Of a stretch of DNA of 64,000 bases, positions 17,467-26,287 are shown piece by piece (position 1 is the stretch's first letter; every line of letters begins with the position of its first letter). The notes beneath the pieces were generated by a model. It saw nothing but the letters and a program-made list of their open reading frames with translations. It ran no database searches and was not told where the DNA came from. The stretch is from Pedobacter sp. MC2016-15. GTDB lineage: Bacteria; Bacteroidota; Bacteroidia; Sphingobacteriales; Sphingobacteriaceae. Both the position numbers and the translations under genes were made by a program. The stretch is taken from the NCBI RefSeq assembly GCF_026239695.1, contig NZ_JAPIVS010000005.1:1-64000 (forward strand). The letters are read 5' to 3'.

Positions 17467-17688
17467 TTAAGGTTTTGCGGTCTTTTTAGCGGTGGTTGAT
17501 TTCGTACTTGTTTTCGTAACTGTTTTGTTCGCCTTGTATCGCATGTCCGGCGTACCGTCCTTCTTGGTTACTGTTTTGTTGGCTTTGTAACGCATGTCTT
17601 TCGTGCCATCCTTTTTTGTTTGAGCAAAGGTGGCTGTAGTGGTAAAGGCCATTACAGCCAATAGCATCATCATGATTATCTTTTTCAT
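17467..17688 (-). CDS. Small exported Lys-rich repeat protein
   Basis: 73 residues: a signal peptide ending F-A-Q at residue 23, then two nearly identical 17-residue repeats (residues 25-41 and 42-58). Each reads K-K-D-G-T-[KP]-D-M-R-Y-K-A-N-K-T-V-T, differing only at the sixth position. A Thr/Ser/Lys tail (T-S-T-K-S-T-T-A-K-K-T-A-K-P) follows. The mature protein is very basic. My recollection is that small proteins with this K-D-G-T-P-D-M-R-Y-K-A-N-K unit occur widely in Sphingobacteriaceae, with no known function; this was not checked. The gene stands alone with its own terminator downstream. The positive charge could suit binding to DNA, envelope polymers or exopolysaccharide; that is conjecture. 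Confidence 0.8.
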   Translation of the reverse strand: MKKIIMMMLLAVMAFTTTATFAQTKKDGTKDMRYKANKTVTKKDGTPDMRYKANKTVTKTSTKSTTAKKTAKP

Positions 17689-17756
17689 AGCAACAGAATT
17701 AAGTTTAAATGAAGCTAGTAAACATTTCTGGGAAAAGCAATAGGTACACCTATTAG

Positions 17757-19924
17757 TTATAGCTTATATTTTACTACATGTTCTTCTCCTTTAAGTATTT
17801 GAATGTCATAAACACCCGCTTTTACCAATTTGATTTGGGCTCCCTGGCAGACAGGCCTGATCTTGCTTTTTACCCGTAAGGTTCCCGTACCTTCGGTGCT
17901 GCTGATCCTGATGCTGTTGGTATTGCAATATAAACGTATCGATCCTTTTGGTGTAGGTACCTTGCCATCCATTTTAAGCCTCCCAGAACGGGCTCCACAA
18001 GGTATGTCTCATAACCTGGTGACAGAGGTTTAACCCCGAGATAGTATTTTCCAAGGAGGTAGATCGGACTGGCACCCCAGGCATGGCAAAGACTCTTGCC
18101 ATAAGGCCTGCCGTACATGGACAAATGTTCGCTGCCTTTCCTGGCAGGGTCGTACTCTTCCCAGAAAGAAGTGGCACCCAGTTTAAGCATGCCTCCCCAG
18201 TAATCCTTCATTTCTTTGAGGACATAAGGCTGTTCGCCAAGTGCACAGAGTGCTTCCAGTTCATAAAAACGCATATAGGGGGTAGTGATCTTCTGTACTT
18301 CAGGATTCATCAGTACATGCTTTTTAACCTGCTGCTTCTGGTCGTCGCTAAAGTAGTTAAAGAAGATCCCGAACATGTTTGCATAACGTGTCACATTTTC
18401 TGTGGGACTTCCATTGAGAAAACTGTGGACAAGTGCTTTTTTATCCTCATTCCAGTACTTGCCAAAAATCTTTTGCTTCAGCTCTTCCGCCAGGAGGTGA
18501 TAGGTTTTGGCATCAGCCTGCTGATTGACAATTTTAGCGCTGATTGCCATGGTCTCCAGGCTGCGGGCCAGCAACAGCTGTTCGAAACTCAGTTCGCCCT
18601 GCTTACTCAAGCCATCCGCCCAGTCGACAAATACCCAGTCGCCCGCCATTCCTTCCATCATACCATCCTTGTTCCTTCTCGACAAACAGTAATCCATCAG
18701 GCTTTTCATCCTTGGATAAAACTGTTTGATAAAACTTTGATCACCGGTATACTCATAGTAATCGTGGATTCCCATAAACCAGTAAAAAGTATAATCCATA
18801 ATTGTATTGATGTGACTCGTTACCGGATCTTTTCCTCTCAGTGCAAGCAGCGTACGGGTAACTGAAGGGGAGTCGAAAAGCAGGTAATAGTTCATCAGAT
18901 AACTTTGATAAGCATCTCCAGACCAGATCCATCGGTCGCGCTTTATCCCATCGATAAAAAACTCACGGGTATTTAAATGAAATGTATATTTTGATACCTC
19001 ATAGATCCTGTTAATTTCCTCGTCAGAACACTTGAAATTGCCTTTGTCTTCCACAGGAAGATATTCATACAACATTGACACTGAGTCAGCACTCATGCCG
19101 GGCCCGAGCTGGAGATTCACATAACGGAACGCTTTTGTCAATGGACTAAGGGTGTCAGCTTTGGTATTCAGGTTGATATTCAGCTTATCCAGTGTTTCAC
19201 AATGTGCAGTATCAAGCGCTTCCTCCCGGGATTCTCCATAGTAAATGCCTGCAATTCCCTTACCCTTAAGTCCATGTAACTTTACCAGTCCGAAGGTCTC
19301 TTTTCCAAAGTCGACCAGCAGCGACTGCCCTTGTCGTACGGTTTTAACTGCTGACTGAGCTTTCAGTGCTAATTTAAATGCTGAGGGTGGAGATGCTGCA
19401 TCATCAAAATCCCATGCTGCGGCATTGAGCCAGCTGGTGCCCGACTGATCTGAGGCTTTACCCGACTGATCTATCCACTCTTTATCTTCAAAAGTAACCA
19501 GCCAGGAGGTATCAGATACAACTTTCTTTCCCCTGACAAATATTGCCGGCACACTATTCTGACAAAATACCTTCAGACTGATCCTGTGTTTACCTGCAGG
19601 GATACTGATCCTTTCCGGATAACCAAACAAAGATTTGCCGTCTATCTTCACATTATACTGTCCTTCCACGTGCAGCTCGGCCACTTCAGCTTCAGTAAGA
19701 TCAAAGTCTTTATGAAAATCGATCAGCACATAGTGGTTGTCCAGTTTCCAGAAAGGAGGCAGGAAGGAGCCCCGTTCTGTTCTTCTGTTTTGCATTTTAT
19801 TGCCCAGCCAGATTTCAAAATCACCTGGATACCAGATCCAGGTTGCTTTTTGTGCCAGCGCTGGTGCCGTAAGAAGGGTCATCAGCAGCAATAAGAGCAG
19901 AACAGCATTTCTGTATGTTGTCAT
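17757..19924 (-). pseudogene. GH78 alpha-L-rhamnosidase-like protein, frameshifted near the 3' end
   Basis: A signal peptide (L-L-L-L-L-M-T-L-L-T-A-P-A-L-A-Q) leads into an N-terminal beta-sandwich and the six-hairpin (alpha/alpha)6 domain of GH78. That domain carries D-G-I-K-R-D-R-W-I-W-S-G-D, G-D-W-V-F-V-D-W-A and a conserved F-W-E-E-Y-D. At about 17968-17971 the frame breaks. The frame used from 19924 ends in unrelated residues, while the next frame continues D-G-K-V-P-T-P-K-G-S-I-R-L-Y, the usual C-terminal sandwich of GH78, to a stop at 17757. Adding one G to the T-G-G-A-T run restores L-K-W-D-G-K-V-P-T-P-K-G. The active-site domain is intact, so a product truncated in its last domain might retain some function. 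It is the last gene of a four-gene minus-strand operon; the gap to the symporter gene is 11 bp. Confidence 0.82.
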
Positions 19925-19935
19925 GATAAAAGATT

Positions 19936-21519
19936 TTAATGTCCGTTAAAAAAGAGGTACAACGCAACCATCACAATAGCCAGGCTGATCCAGGCAATCC
20001 AGACCTTGCGGGAAGGTTGTTCTACCTCCGTCAATTCGTTAGCTACATAGATATGCGGCTGCTTGTCCAGCAGAGAAATCAGGATCGCAATGAGCAGCAA
20101 TCCAAGGAAGATCAGAAAGGAGAGCATGAGATAATGTGGCCAGAAGGTATACTGATCAGGTAGCAAAATCCATAAATAGGTGATCCCTATGGACAGGCTG
20201 AGTACCGATCCTGCAGAAAGCGTAAAGTTTACTGCTTTTCTGGTGATGCCCTTCCAGAAAACAGTGAGTAGAAAAACGACCGACAAGGGCGGTGCGATAA
20301 ATCCAAGTACTGACTGAAAGATGTCAAACAAGTTTAGTCCCTTGATATGGTCTATCGCCAGCACTACCATCACTGCAAGGATGCATCCTGCTACTACAGT
20401 AAGCCTGCCCACTCTGATGATCTCCCTGTTACTGGCTGAGGGATTCATCTTCTTGACATACACATCCATCGTGAAAACGGTACTCAGCGAATTTAGTGAG
20501 GAGCCGATGGTGCCCACCAGCACGGCAATCAGCACCACAATCACCAACCCATTCATCCCCGGAGGAAAAAGATGGGTAACCATCGTCATGTAGGCCTCAT
20601 TTGGATCTTTAAGACCGGGGTACAGCACTGAGCATAGGATACCCGTGAGAATGAACAATGGTAAGGACAGGATCTTGAGCCAGGCAATAAAGTTTACTCC
20701 CAGCTGTCCTTGTTCCAGGGTCTTTGCGCCCAGAACGGACTGTACCATAGATTGATCTGTGCAGAAAAACGCCACTGCAGCAACTGGATAACCCAGTAGT
20801 ATCGCATACCAGGGATATTTTGGATCGCTCGCGGGACGGATCAGGTTCCAGAAATCAGATGGCGTCTGCTGGTATAAAGAACTGATCCCGCCAACTTTAT
20901 ACAGGCCCAGTAATGTAAGGCTCAGTGATACTGCAATCAGGAGGATCATCTGGAACACATTTACTCTGGCAATGGCTTTTAAGCCGCCTGCGAAGGTGAA
21001 AAGACCGGCAAAAGCCACTAATACCGTTACCGACTGCCACATTGGAATACCCAAAATCTGCCGCACCAGAAACCCTCCGGCAAAAAGGCCCAGCGACAAC
21101 CAGGAAATCAGTATTTTGATCAGCGCGTACCAGGCCAGGATGTTCTGTGTAGAATCACCGTAACGTTGTCCCATAAATTCAGGCATTGTGCTTACTTTAG
21201 CCGCAAGATATTTAGGTGCAAAAACAATCGCCAGCAGAAAGAGGAACAGAAAGGCGTACCAGTCGAAATTGACGGCCACGATGCCCGTGGTATAACCAAT
21301 ACTCGCAAATGCCAGCAGCATGGAGGGGCCCACGTTTGTTCCCCACATGTTGAAGCCTATGCTCTGCCATCCCAGTGATTTGCTTGCCAGAAATAAGGTT
21401 TCACCATCCTGTTTTTTATCCACAAAGCTGGCCCTGTATCCGATCAGGATCAGGATGAACAGATAAGCTGCAACGATCACATAGTCCAGTACGGTCAGCC
21501 GTTCTACGATGCTACCCAT
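19936..21519 (-). CDS. SSS-family sodium:solute symporter (sugar type)
   Basis: 527 residues if started at ATG 21519; a longer frame to 21582 would run far into the preceding gene and adds a charged, non-membrane segment. The shorter form begins M-G-S-I-V-E-R-L-T-V-L-D-Y-V-I-V, the normal first helix. There are 13-14 predicted helices. G-T-N-V-G-P-S-M-L-L and D-V-Y-V-K-K-M-N-P carry SSS features seen in SGLT-like sodium/sugar symporters. The start overlaps the stop of the Gfo/Idh/MocA gene by 8 bases, so translation is probably coupled. Between a rhamnosidase and a beta-helix/mutarotase protein, L-rhamnose or another released deoxysugar is the likely substrate, by context. Confidence 0.88.
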   Translation of the reverse strand: MGSIVERLTVLDYVIVAAYLFILILIGYRASFVDKKQDGETLFLASKSLGWQSIGFNMWGTNVGPSMLLAFASIGYTTGIVAVNFDWYAFLFLFLLAIVFAPKYLAAKVSTMPEFMGQRYGDSTQNILAWYALIKILISWLSLGLFAGGFLVRQILGIPMWQSVTVLVAFAGLFTFAGGLKAIARVNVFQMILLIAVSLSLTLLGLYKVGGISSLYQQTPSDFWNLIRPASDPKYPWYAILLGYPVAAVAFFCTDQSMVQSVLGAKTLEQGQLGVNFIAWLKILSLPLFILTGILCSVLYPGLKDPNEAYMTMVTHLFPPGMNGLVIVVLIAVLVGTIGSSLNSLSTVFTMDVYVKKMNPSASNREIIRVGRLTVVAGCILAVMVVLAIDHIKGLNLFDIFQSVLGFIAPPLSVVFLLTVFWKGITRKAVNFTLSAGSVLSLSIGITYLWILLPDQYTFWPHYLMLSFLIFLGLLLIAILISLLDKQPHIYVANELTEVEQPSRKVWIAWISLAIVMVALYLFFNGH

Positions 21520-22612
21520 TGCTGAGTGTCTGAAGGCTGATATCTGCTCTCTGAATATCATATTCATCCAGAATTGCGTCAATCTTTACCGGTAAGCCCG
21601 TAGTTAATGACCTGTCCATGGCCTGCAGCAAAACTATTGTGCCAATTCCTTCCTTAAGATCAGGATATGCTGTTCTGCCCTCATCAAGGCAATCTGCAAA
21701 ATATTCGAGGTAGTTCTGGTACTCACCGGCGTGGTGGCTTTTTCCCTCAAAACGGAAGTAATGTTTGAGTTTGTGTTCCCAGGTGATCAGCTGCTCTTCG
21801 CCGGTATTGGTAGTGATGGCATATCGCAGGTCCATATAGTCCGCCTGGCTGCAGCCTTCAGTGCCTCTCAGGATGCAGCTCATCTCACTATCGCGCATAT
21901 TTGGCTGTACCGGACCAGTATAGGCACCACTGACGCGTGCAATACGGCCGTCTTTCGCCTTAAAGATAAAGTGCATCGTATCCTGATTTTTTAGTCCGGC
22001 AGCGGCACCATTGGCGCTCAGCATGCCATAACCCATCACTTCCTCAATCTCCGGCAGATACCATCTGATAAAGTCGGTTGGATGACTCAGACCGCCATAC
22101 AGCCATTTAAATGACTGCTTTAAGGACCAGCCTTTTTCCAGAAACCACCTGTGGTCGGCATGATAATATCCCTCAATCGTGATCAGCTCCCCAATGACCC
22201 CCGCTTCAAAATCTTTGCGTTGCCTTTTCACTGGTTCGAAGAAACGTGAACTCTGACCCACAAATACTTTCCTGCCTGATTTTTCACTAAGTGTGATCAG
22301 TTCATTGGCTACCGAGAGGTCGTCTATAAAAGGTTTGGTGCAAACCACATGTTTCCCGTGGATCAGGGCTTGTTTCACATGTTCTGCATGCAGATGATCA
22401 GGAGTATAGATGGCGATGACGTCAATCTCCGGATCATCCAGCAAACGCTGATAGTTTGTTGTGAAGTTATAAAAACTAAATTCTTTCGCCCTTTGTCTGC
22501 ACAAATCTTCATTGGCATCACAAATAATCTTTAGCGAAATCTTATCACTTGCGAGAGCAGCAGAGATGGTGCTGCGGCCTTCTCCTAATCCTAATATTCC
22601 TAAGTGTAGCAT
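21512..22612 (-). CDS. Gfo/Idh/MocA family oxidoreductase
   Basis: 366 residues, no signal peptide. The N-terminal Rossmann domain starts L-G-I-L-G-L-G-E-G-R-S with the NAD(P)-binding glycine motif, then I-Y-T-P-D-H-L-H-A-E-H and C-T-K-P-F (the E-K-P motif, here T-K-P). The C-terminal domain contains G-G-L-S-H-P-T-D-F-I-R-W-Y, with the active-site D and H typical of sugar dehydrogenases. Family reaction: oxidation or reduction of a sugar or cyclitol, or a redox-assisted glycosidase step. Within the rhamnose-type operon it probably acts on the imported sugar. It is 22 bp downstream of the beta-helix gene and overlaps the symporter start. Confidence 0.88.
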   Translation of the reverse strand: MLHLGILGLGEGRSTISAALASDKISLKIICDANEDLCRQRAKEFSFYNFTTNYQRLLDDPEIDVIAIYTPDHLHAEHVKQALIHGKHVVCTKPFIDDLSVANELITLSEKSGRKVFVGQSSRFFEPVKRQRKDFEAGVIGELITIEGYYHADHRWFLEKGWSLKQSFKWLYGGLSHPTDFIRWYLPEIEEVMGYGMLSANGAAAGLKNQDTMHFIFKAKDGRIARVSGAYTGPVQPNMRDSEMSCILRGTEGCSQADYMDLRYAITTNTGEEQLITWEHKLKHYFRFEGKSHHAGEYQNYLEYFADCLDEGRTAYPDLKEGIGTIVLLQAMDRSLTTGLPVKIDAILDEYDIQRADISLQTLSNG

Positions 22613-22634
22613 GGATGTTATGGTTGAATACGTA

Positions 22635-25160
22635 TTAATTTATCTGTTTAAATGGAACCCAGACTTCTCCCGTTTTGGTTCCTGATATGCCTTGCTGATA
22701 TTTTTTCATGAGCTGGTTCCATTCTTCCACCCTGGGGTTATTAGCGGTGGTCCTGGGGTTAAGCTCATCCAGATTTGCCCCTTTGGAGATACTGATCACC
22801 AGCATGAGCTGATCCCCGTTCTTAAAAACCTGCAGCTGCTGGAAACCGGCATTGCAAAATCCTTTTGATACCTCGGGCCATTCCTTCAGCTGGTTCTGGT
22901 GGTAGCGGAGGTATTCCCTTTGTAATACGGTGTCCTTCACCAGGTCTGCAGTAAAAATATAGTGGTCCCAATCGGCTGTTGAAACCTCATCCGGGCATTG
23001 TTTGGACCTGTTAAACTCATAAAAGGGGCTGTTGTAGATTTTGATCTGATCTGCTATGAAAGTCTGCTGCAGTTCATCTCTGAGCAGGAAGGGATCTTCT
23101 ACAGCTCCGTAAATAACAATATGGTTGTTCCACTGATAAACAGAACTGGCAGGGAGCCCGTATTTCCTTCTGATTGCTGTCAGAGTGTTCATATCCAGCT
23201 GCTGACCATTTTTACCAATAATCTCAATCACTTTCATTTTTTCAGAATGATTGATCTTCCATTTACTGTCGGCCGGAGATTTTTCCCGCAGTAAAGGTCT
23301 GTATGCAGTTTCCAAGCCCGCTGAAGCGCTGATGCTGTCAGCTACCCGGGGGCCATTGTTCTGCCATATATTTCCTGGTCCGTTGGCATTCTGAAGATAT
23401 TTGTCACTACGTGTCCAGTTGTCTTTTACCGTAATAAAGGAGGAGCCTTCATCAGTATATAAATAGAACCAATGGTTTGGGTCATGGGCATACGGGGCCT
23501 TATATATGCTATCGGCAACATTTCCGGTAATGAAAGAATTGGGCTGTGCCGATAAGGTGTAGATAGCAGAGACATCATACATATGTTTTCCATAACGGAC
23601 GATTCTGTTCCTGCTGATGCGGTTATCTTTCATCACATTCACAGTTCTTGTCCATCCCCAACCCATAGAGATGCCCATATAGGATAGTTCACTGAGATCA
23701 TTATGCTCAATCCGGATTCCCCTGACGTATCCCGCACCAATGCCCACAGCCCCCCAGTCCTCATTGGCGATGTCTGTAAGTACATTATTGCTGAACAGAT
23801 CATTGCTGCAGATTTCTCTCTCATCTTTGGGCTGATAGGGGATATGTACCTCCTGTGCTTCATCAGAAAATACACCTGTTTGAATACCCGTACCAGAGAT
23901 ATCTTTAAAGAGATTTCCCATAATCTGATTATCATGAGTTCCCCTCTGGTAATCGAGGCCTGTAGCGCCAAGATGTTTAAAACTACAGTCGGTAAATCCT
24001 GTATGATGAGCATATGCGACTTCCGCAGCAGCTGGGGGGCGACCCACCCAGGCCTGGTTTTCCAGTGTCTTTTTATCCGCTGTGCCCGGGATTTTCAGCT
24101 TATATGCATCCATCATATACATACCGGACTGGTGGGGTACATGTCCTGCTTGTGAGGGACGGAGCCAGCTGCTGTGTGCAAATGAAATTCCTTTGAAATA
24201 GACATAAGATACAGGTCGGTCTGCTGTACCCTTCATGATCAGCAGGTTTTCCAGGACGGGTATAGTGACACTTGCAGTGCTTAAATTTTCATTTTTCTTT
24301 GGCCAGTAATATATTTTCCTGTTTACCTTATCCAGGAACCATTCTCCCGGCTCATTCAGAAACTGTATCGCATTGCTGAGAAAAAAGGCAGAGTTCCCTG
24401 TTTGTTTGGAGATCCATGGGGCAGGCCAGGGGTGTTCCGACTGAATACGGCTTTCGGGCTGGTAGAAAGATAACCGGGCACTGTCGCCGCTGAGGGTTAC
24501 AGATTTAACCCGAAGTATTGCGATGGCCCACCACTGGTGGATCAGCATCTCCAGGCCCTTAACCTTGCTAAGGTCTGTGGCTCCGGCTCTCGGAATCCAG
24601 CAGGTCTGATCCTGATGGTTCCAGGAAAGTATCCTGTTCATTTTTCCGGCCCCGGTGTCTTTGGCGCGGAGGGCTTTCTGGTCGTTGATATACAACTGCC
24701 TGAAGTCTATAATCTGATCGCCGGCATAAGGTGCCTCTGCAACCCATACTTTTCCTTTTGCCGCGGCCGGTAATCCTGCTATACTCGTGCTGCTGATTTT
24801 CCATCCTGAAACTATTCTCCCGCCACTGATCACTGGTCTCTCTCCTGGTGCAGCAGAAATAATTGTCGGGCTTGTTGCGGTGCCGGCATCTTCCGGGCGC
24901 AGTACAATGGGTTCCTGAAGCTGATACAATCCCTCCCTCAGGATGATAGAGATGCCTTTTGTCACAGATGAATCGCCTGTTCTCCTCAGTTCACGCGCTT
25001 TTCTCAATGCAAAGCTGATATCAGCCAGAGGTTTATCCCGTGTTCCGGGATTGAGATTGCTCCCCTTTGGAGAAACCCAGATTTCAGCCCCAAGTATATC
25101 CATCCCGGTCAGGCACAATAATAAAAGTATCAGCACACATTGTTTGGGTATTGGAATCAT
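22635..25160 (-). CDS. Right-handed beta-helix enzyme (GH141-like) fused to an L-rhamnose-mutarotase-like domain
   Basis: 841 residues. A signal peptide (I-L-L-L-L-C-L-T-G-M-D-I-L-G-A) is followed by W-V-S-P-K-G-S-N-L-N-P-G-T and P-E-D-A-G-T-A-T-S-P-T-I-I-S-A, typical of the GH141-like beta-helix glycosidase group. Helix coils continue to about residue 620 with many G-I and N-x-I rungs. The last 117 residues, from E-V-S-T-A-D-W-D-H-Y-I-F, look like a RhaM-type ferredoxin-like domain: Y-L-R-Y-H-Q-N-Q-L-K-E-W-P-E-V resembles the family Y-x-x-x-H-x-x-x-W-P-E, but the spacing after His is longer. A linker half-domain (about 635-715) may be a second ferredoxin-like copy. It is the first gene of the operon with oxidoreductase, symporter and GH78. 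Enzyme class is inferred from fold signatures. Confidence 0.8.
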   Translation of the reverse strand: MIPIPKQCVLILLLLCLTGMDILGAEIWVSPKGSNLNPGTRDKPLADISFALRKARELRRTGDSSVTKGISIILREGLYQLQEPIVLRPEDAGTATSPTIISAAPGERPVISGGRIVSGWKISSTSIAGLPAAAKGKVWVAEAPYAGDQIIDFRQLYINDQKALRAKDTGAGKMNRILSWNHQDQTCWIPRAGATDLSKVKGLEMLIHQWWAIAILRVKSVTLSGDSARLSFYQPESRIQSEHPWPAPWISKQTGNSAFFLSNAIQFLNEPGEWFLDKVNRKIYYWPKKNENLSTASVTIPVLENLLIMKGTADRPVSYVYFKGISFAHSSWLRPSQAGHVPHQSGMYMMDAYKLKIPGTADKKTLENQAWVGRPPAAAEVAYAHHTGFTDCSFKHLGATGLDYQRGTHDNQIMGNLFKDISGTGIQTGVFSDEAQEVHIPYQPKDEREICSNDLFSNNVLTDIANEDWGAVGIGAGYVRGIRIEHNDLSELSYMGISMGWGWTRTVNVMKDNRISRNRIVRYGKHMYDVSAIYTLSAQPNSFITGNVADSIYKAPYAHDPNHWFYLYTDEGSSFITVKDNWTRSDKYLQNANGPGNIWQNNGPRVADSISASAGLETAYRPLLREKSPADSKWKINHSEKMKVIEIIGKNGQQLDMNTLTAIRRKYGLPASSVYQWNNHIVIYGAVEDPFLLRDELQQTFIADQIKIYNSPFYEFNRSKQCPDEVSTADWDHYIFTADLVKDTVLQREYLRYHQNQLKEWPEVSKGFCNAGFQQLQVFKNGDQLMLVISISKGANLDELNPRTTANNPRVEEWNQLMKKYQQGISGTKTGEVWVPFKQIN

Positions 25161-25318
25161 AGCTGCCTCAATCCTGATGTTTAATTAGCTTCGTTGATTT
25201 ATAATTTGGTTTCGTTTTGGTAAAAATACAGACGCCCATCAGTTTTTTTTTGTACGTGGTTCTCCATCTATTGTAGGATATCATCCAAACAATTCTTTCG
25301 CACAGCCGTTATCTTCAC

Positions 25319-25801
25319 ATGCCCGACCAACCTATTTTGCCTGGTAAAACAGAAAGACCCGGAATGACCATCATTAAAAGATTGGTTTACCTGCTGGATG
25401 AACAATTTCGTTTGCCGGGAACTAATTTTAGATTTGGCCTTGACCCGCTGATGAATTTGTTCCCGGTAGTTGGAGATATGACCGGCTTCGTGATCTCGGC
25501 TGGATTGTTACTGGCGATGGCAAGAAAAGGTGCCAGTAATAAATTGGTTGTGCTGATGAGTATCAATATTTTTATTGATGCAATTATCGGAGGAATACCG
25601 CTGATCGGTCAGGTGTTTGACTTCTTCTTTAAAGCCAACAGCAGAAACCTTCGCTTACTAAAAGAGCATTATGTGGAAGGAAAACATAGTGGTAGTGGTA
25701 AAAATACAATTATTCTGGCTATTGTTATTTTAGCCGTTCTGCTCGCCCTGATGATTTTCCTGCTCATAAAACTTGGCGACTGGCTGATCAGTTTATTCTA
25801 A
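25319..25801 (+). CDS. DUF4112 domain membrane protein
   Basis: 160 residues. After a polar start, the conserved core reads Y-L-L-D-E-Q-F-R-L-P-G-T-N-F-R-F-G-L-D-P-L and P-V-V-G-D-M, then two membrane helices and I-P-L-I-G-Q-V-F-D-F-F-F-K-A-N-S-R-N, matching DUF4112. A third hydrophobic segment (I-I-L-A-I-V-I-L-A-V-L-L-A-L) closes the protein, which is probably in the inner membrane. Function unknown. It diverges from the beta-helix gene with a 158-bp gap and is followed by almost 500 bp without a gene. Confidence 0.88.
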   Translation: MPDQPILPGKTERPGMTIIKRLVYLLDEQFRLPGTNFRFGLDPLMNLFPVVGDMTGFVISAGLLLAMARKGASNKLVVLMSINIFIDAIIGGIPLIGQVFDFFFKANSRNLRLLKEHYVEGKHSGSGKNTIILAIVILAVLLALMIFLLIKLGDWLISLF

Positions 25802-26287
25802 AAGGTCCTGGTTTGATGCCAATTTGATGTTTGCTACAGAATACGTTAATAGCGTATAATAAAAGATATGATTTTATGAATTTTTCATCAATTAGGTATT
25901 TTTATATGTCGTTTTCATAAAAAAATGAGTGTTTTTATTCTTTTACTATGTTTGAACTTCTAAAACGATTGAAAACTTTGCAATTATACTAGGTGATAAT
26001 ATCTTTTAATTATATTAAATATAATTTTTAGCTTTAAATATTGATCATATTACAAAAGTTACATTTTATAGGGCATAAAGTGCCAAAAATGTTGCATTGA
26101 TTTCTTTTTTTACGGAATATTGTGAAGCATTAAACGATTTAGCGTTTTGCTCATTTTTAACCCTAAAACGAATAAAATTTCTGGCAACTATTGCAGAATC
26201 AAGACTTTACCTGAGGATGGATGTCAAAGGTAATAATAGGTAATAACAGTTAATAATGAAGGCCAGTTCATCTGGCCTTTTTTATTT
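25802..26287. other. 486-bp AT-rich gap without a recognisable gene
   Basis: Both strands are rich in stop codons and poly-A/T tracts, and I see no coding signal. The only structure is a hairpin at the right end (26259-26279) preceded by three AT-rich near-repeats of GGTAATAA or GTTAATAA (26228-26257). The gap is longer than needed for spacing, so an untranslated RNA or a regulatory region is possible, but nothing in the sequence proves it. Confidence 0.5.
26259..26286 (+). terminator. Rho-independent terminator-like hairpin
   Basis: AAGGCCAG (26259-26266) pairs with CTGGCCTT (26272-26279) across a TTCAT loop, followed on the + strand by a T-rich run (26278-26284, then A and TTTTT). The T-tract orientation fits transcription from the left, that is from the DUF4112 gene about 460 bp upstream or from an unannotated RNA. 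It can also lie within the 3' end of the convergent amidase transcript. Confidence 0.7.

Noticed and set aside
18083-18865. 260-codon frame on the + strand inside the GH78 gene
   Set aside because: It runs antisense to the conserved six-hairpin domain and has no recognisable protein features.
26228-26257. Possible CRISPR-like or iteron repeats (GGTAATAA and GTTAATAA)
   Set aside because: Only three imperfect units of 8-9 bases with no spacers; too weak for either.
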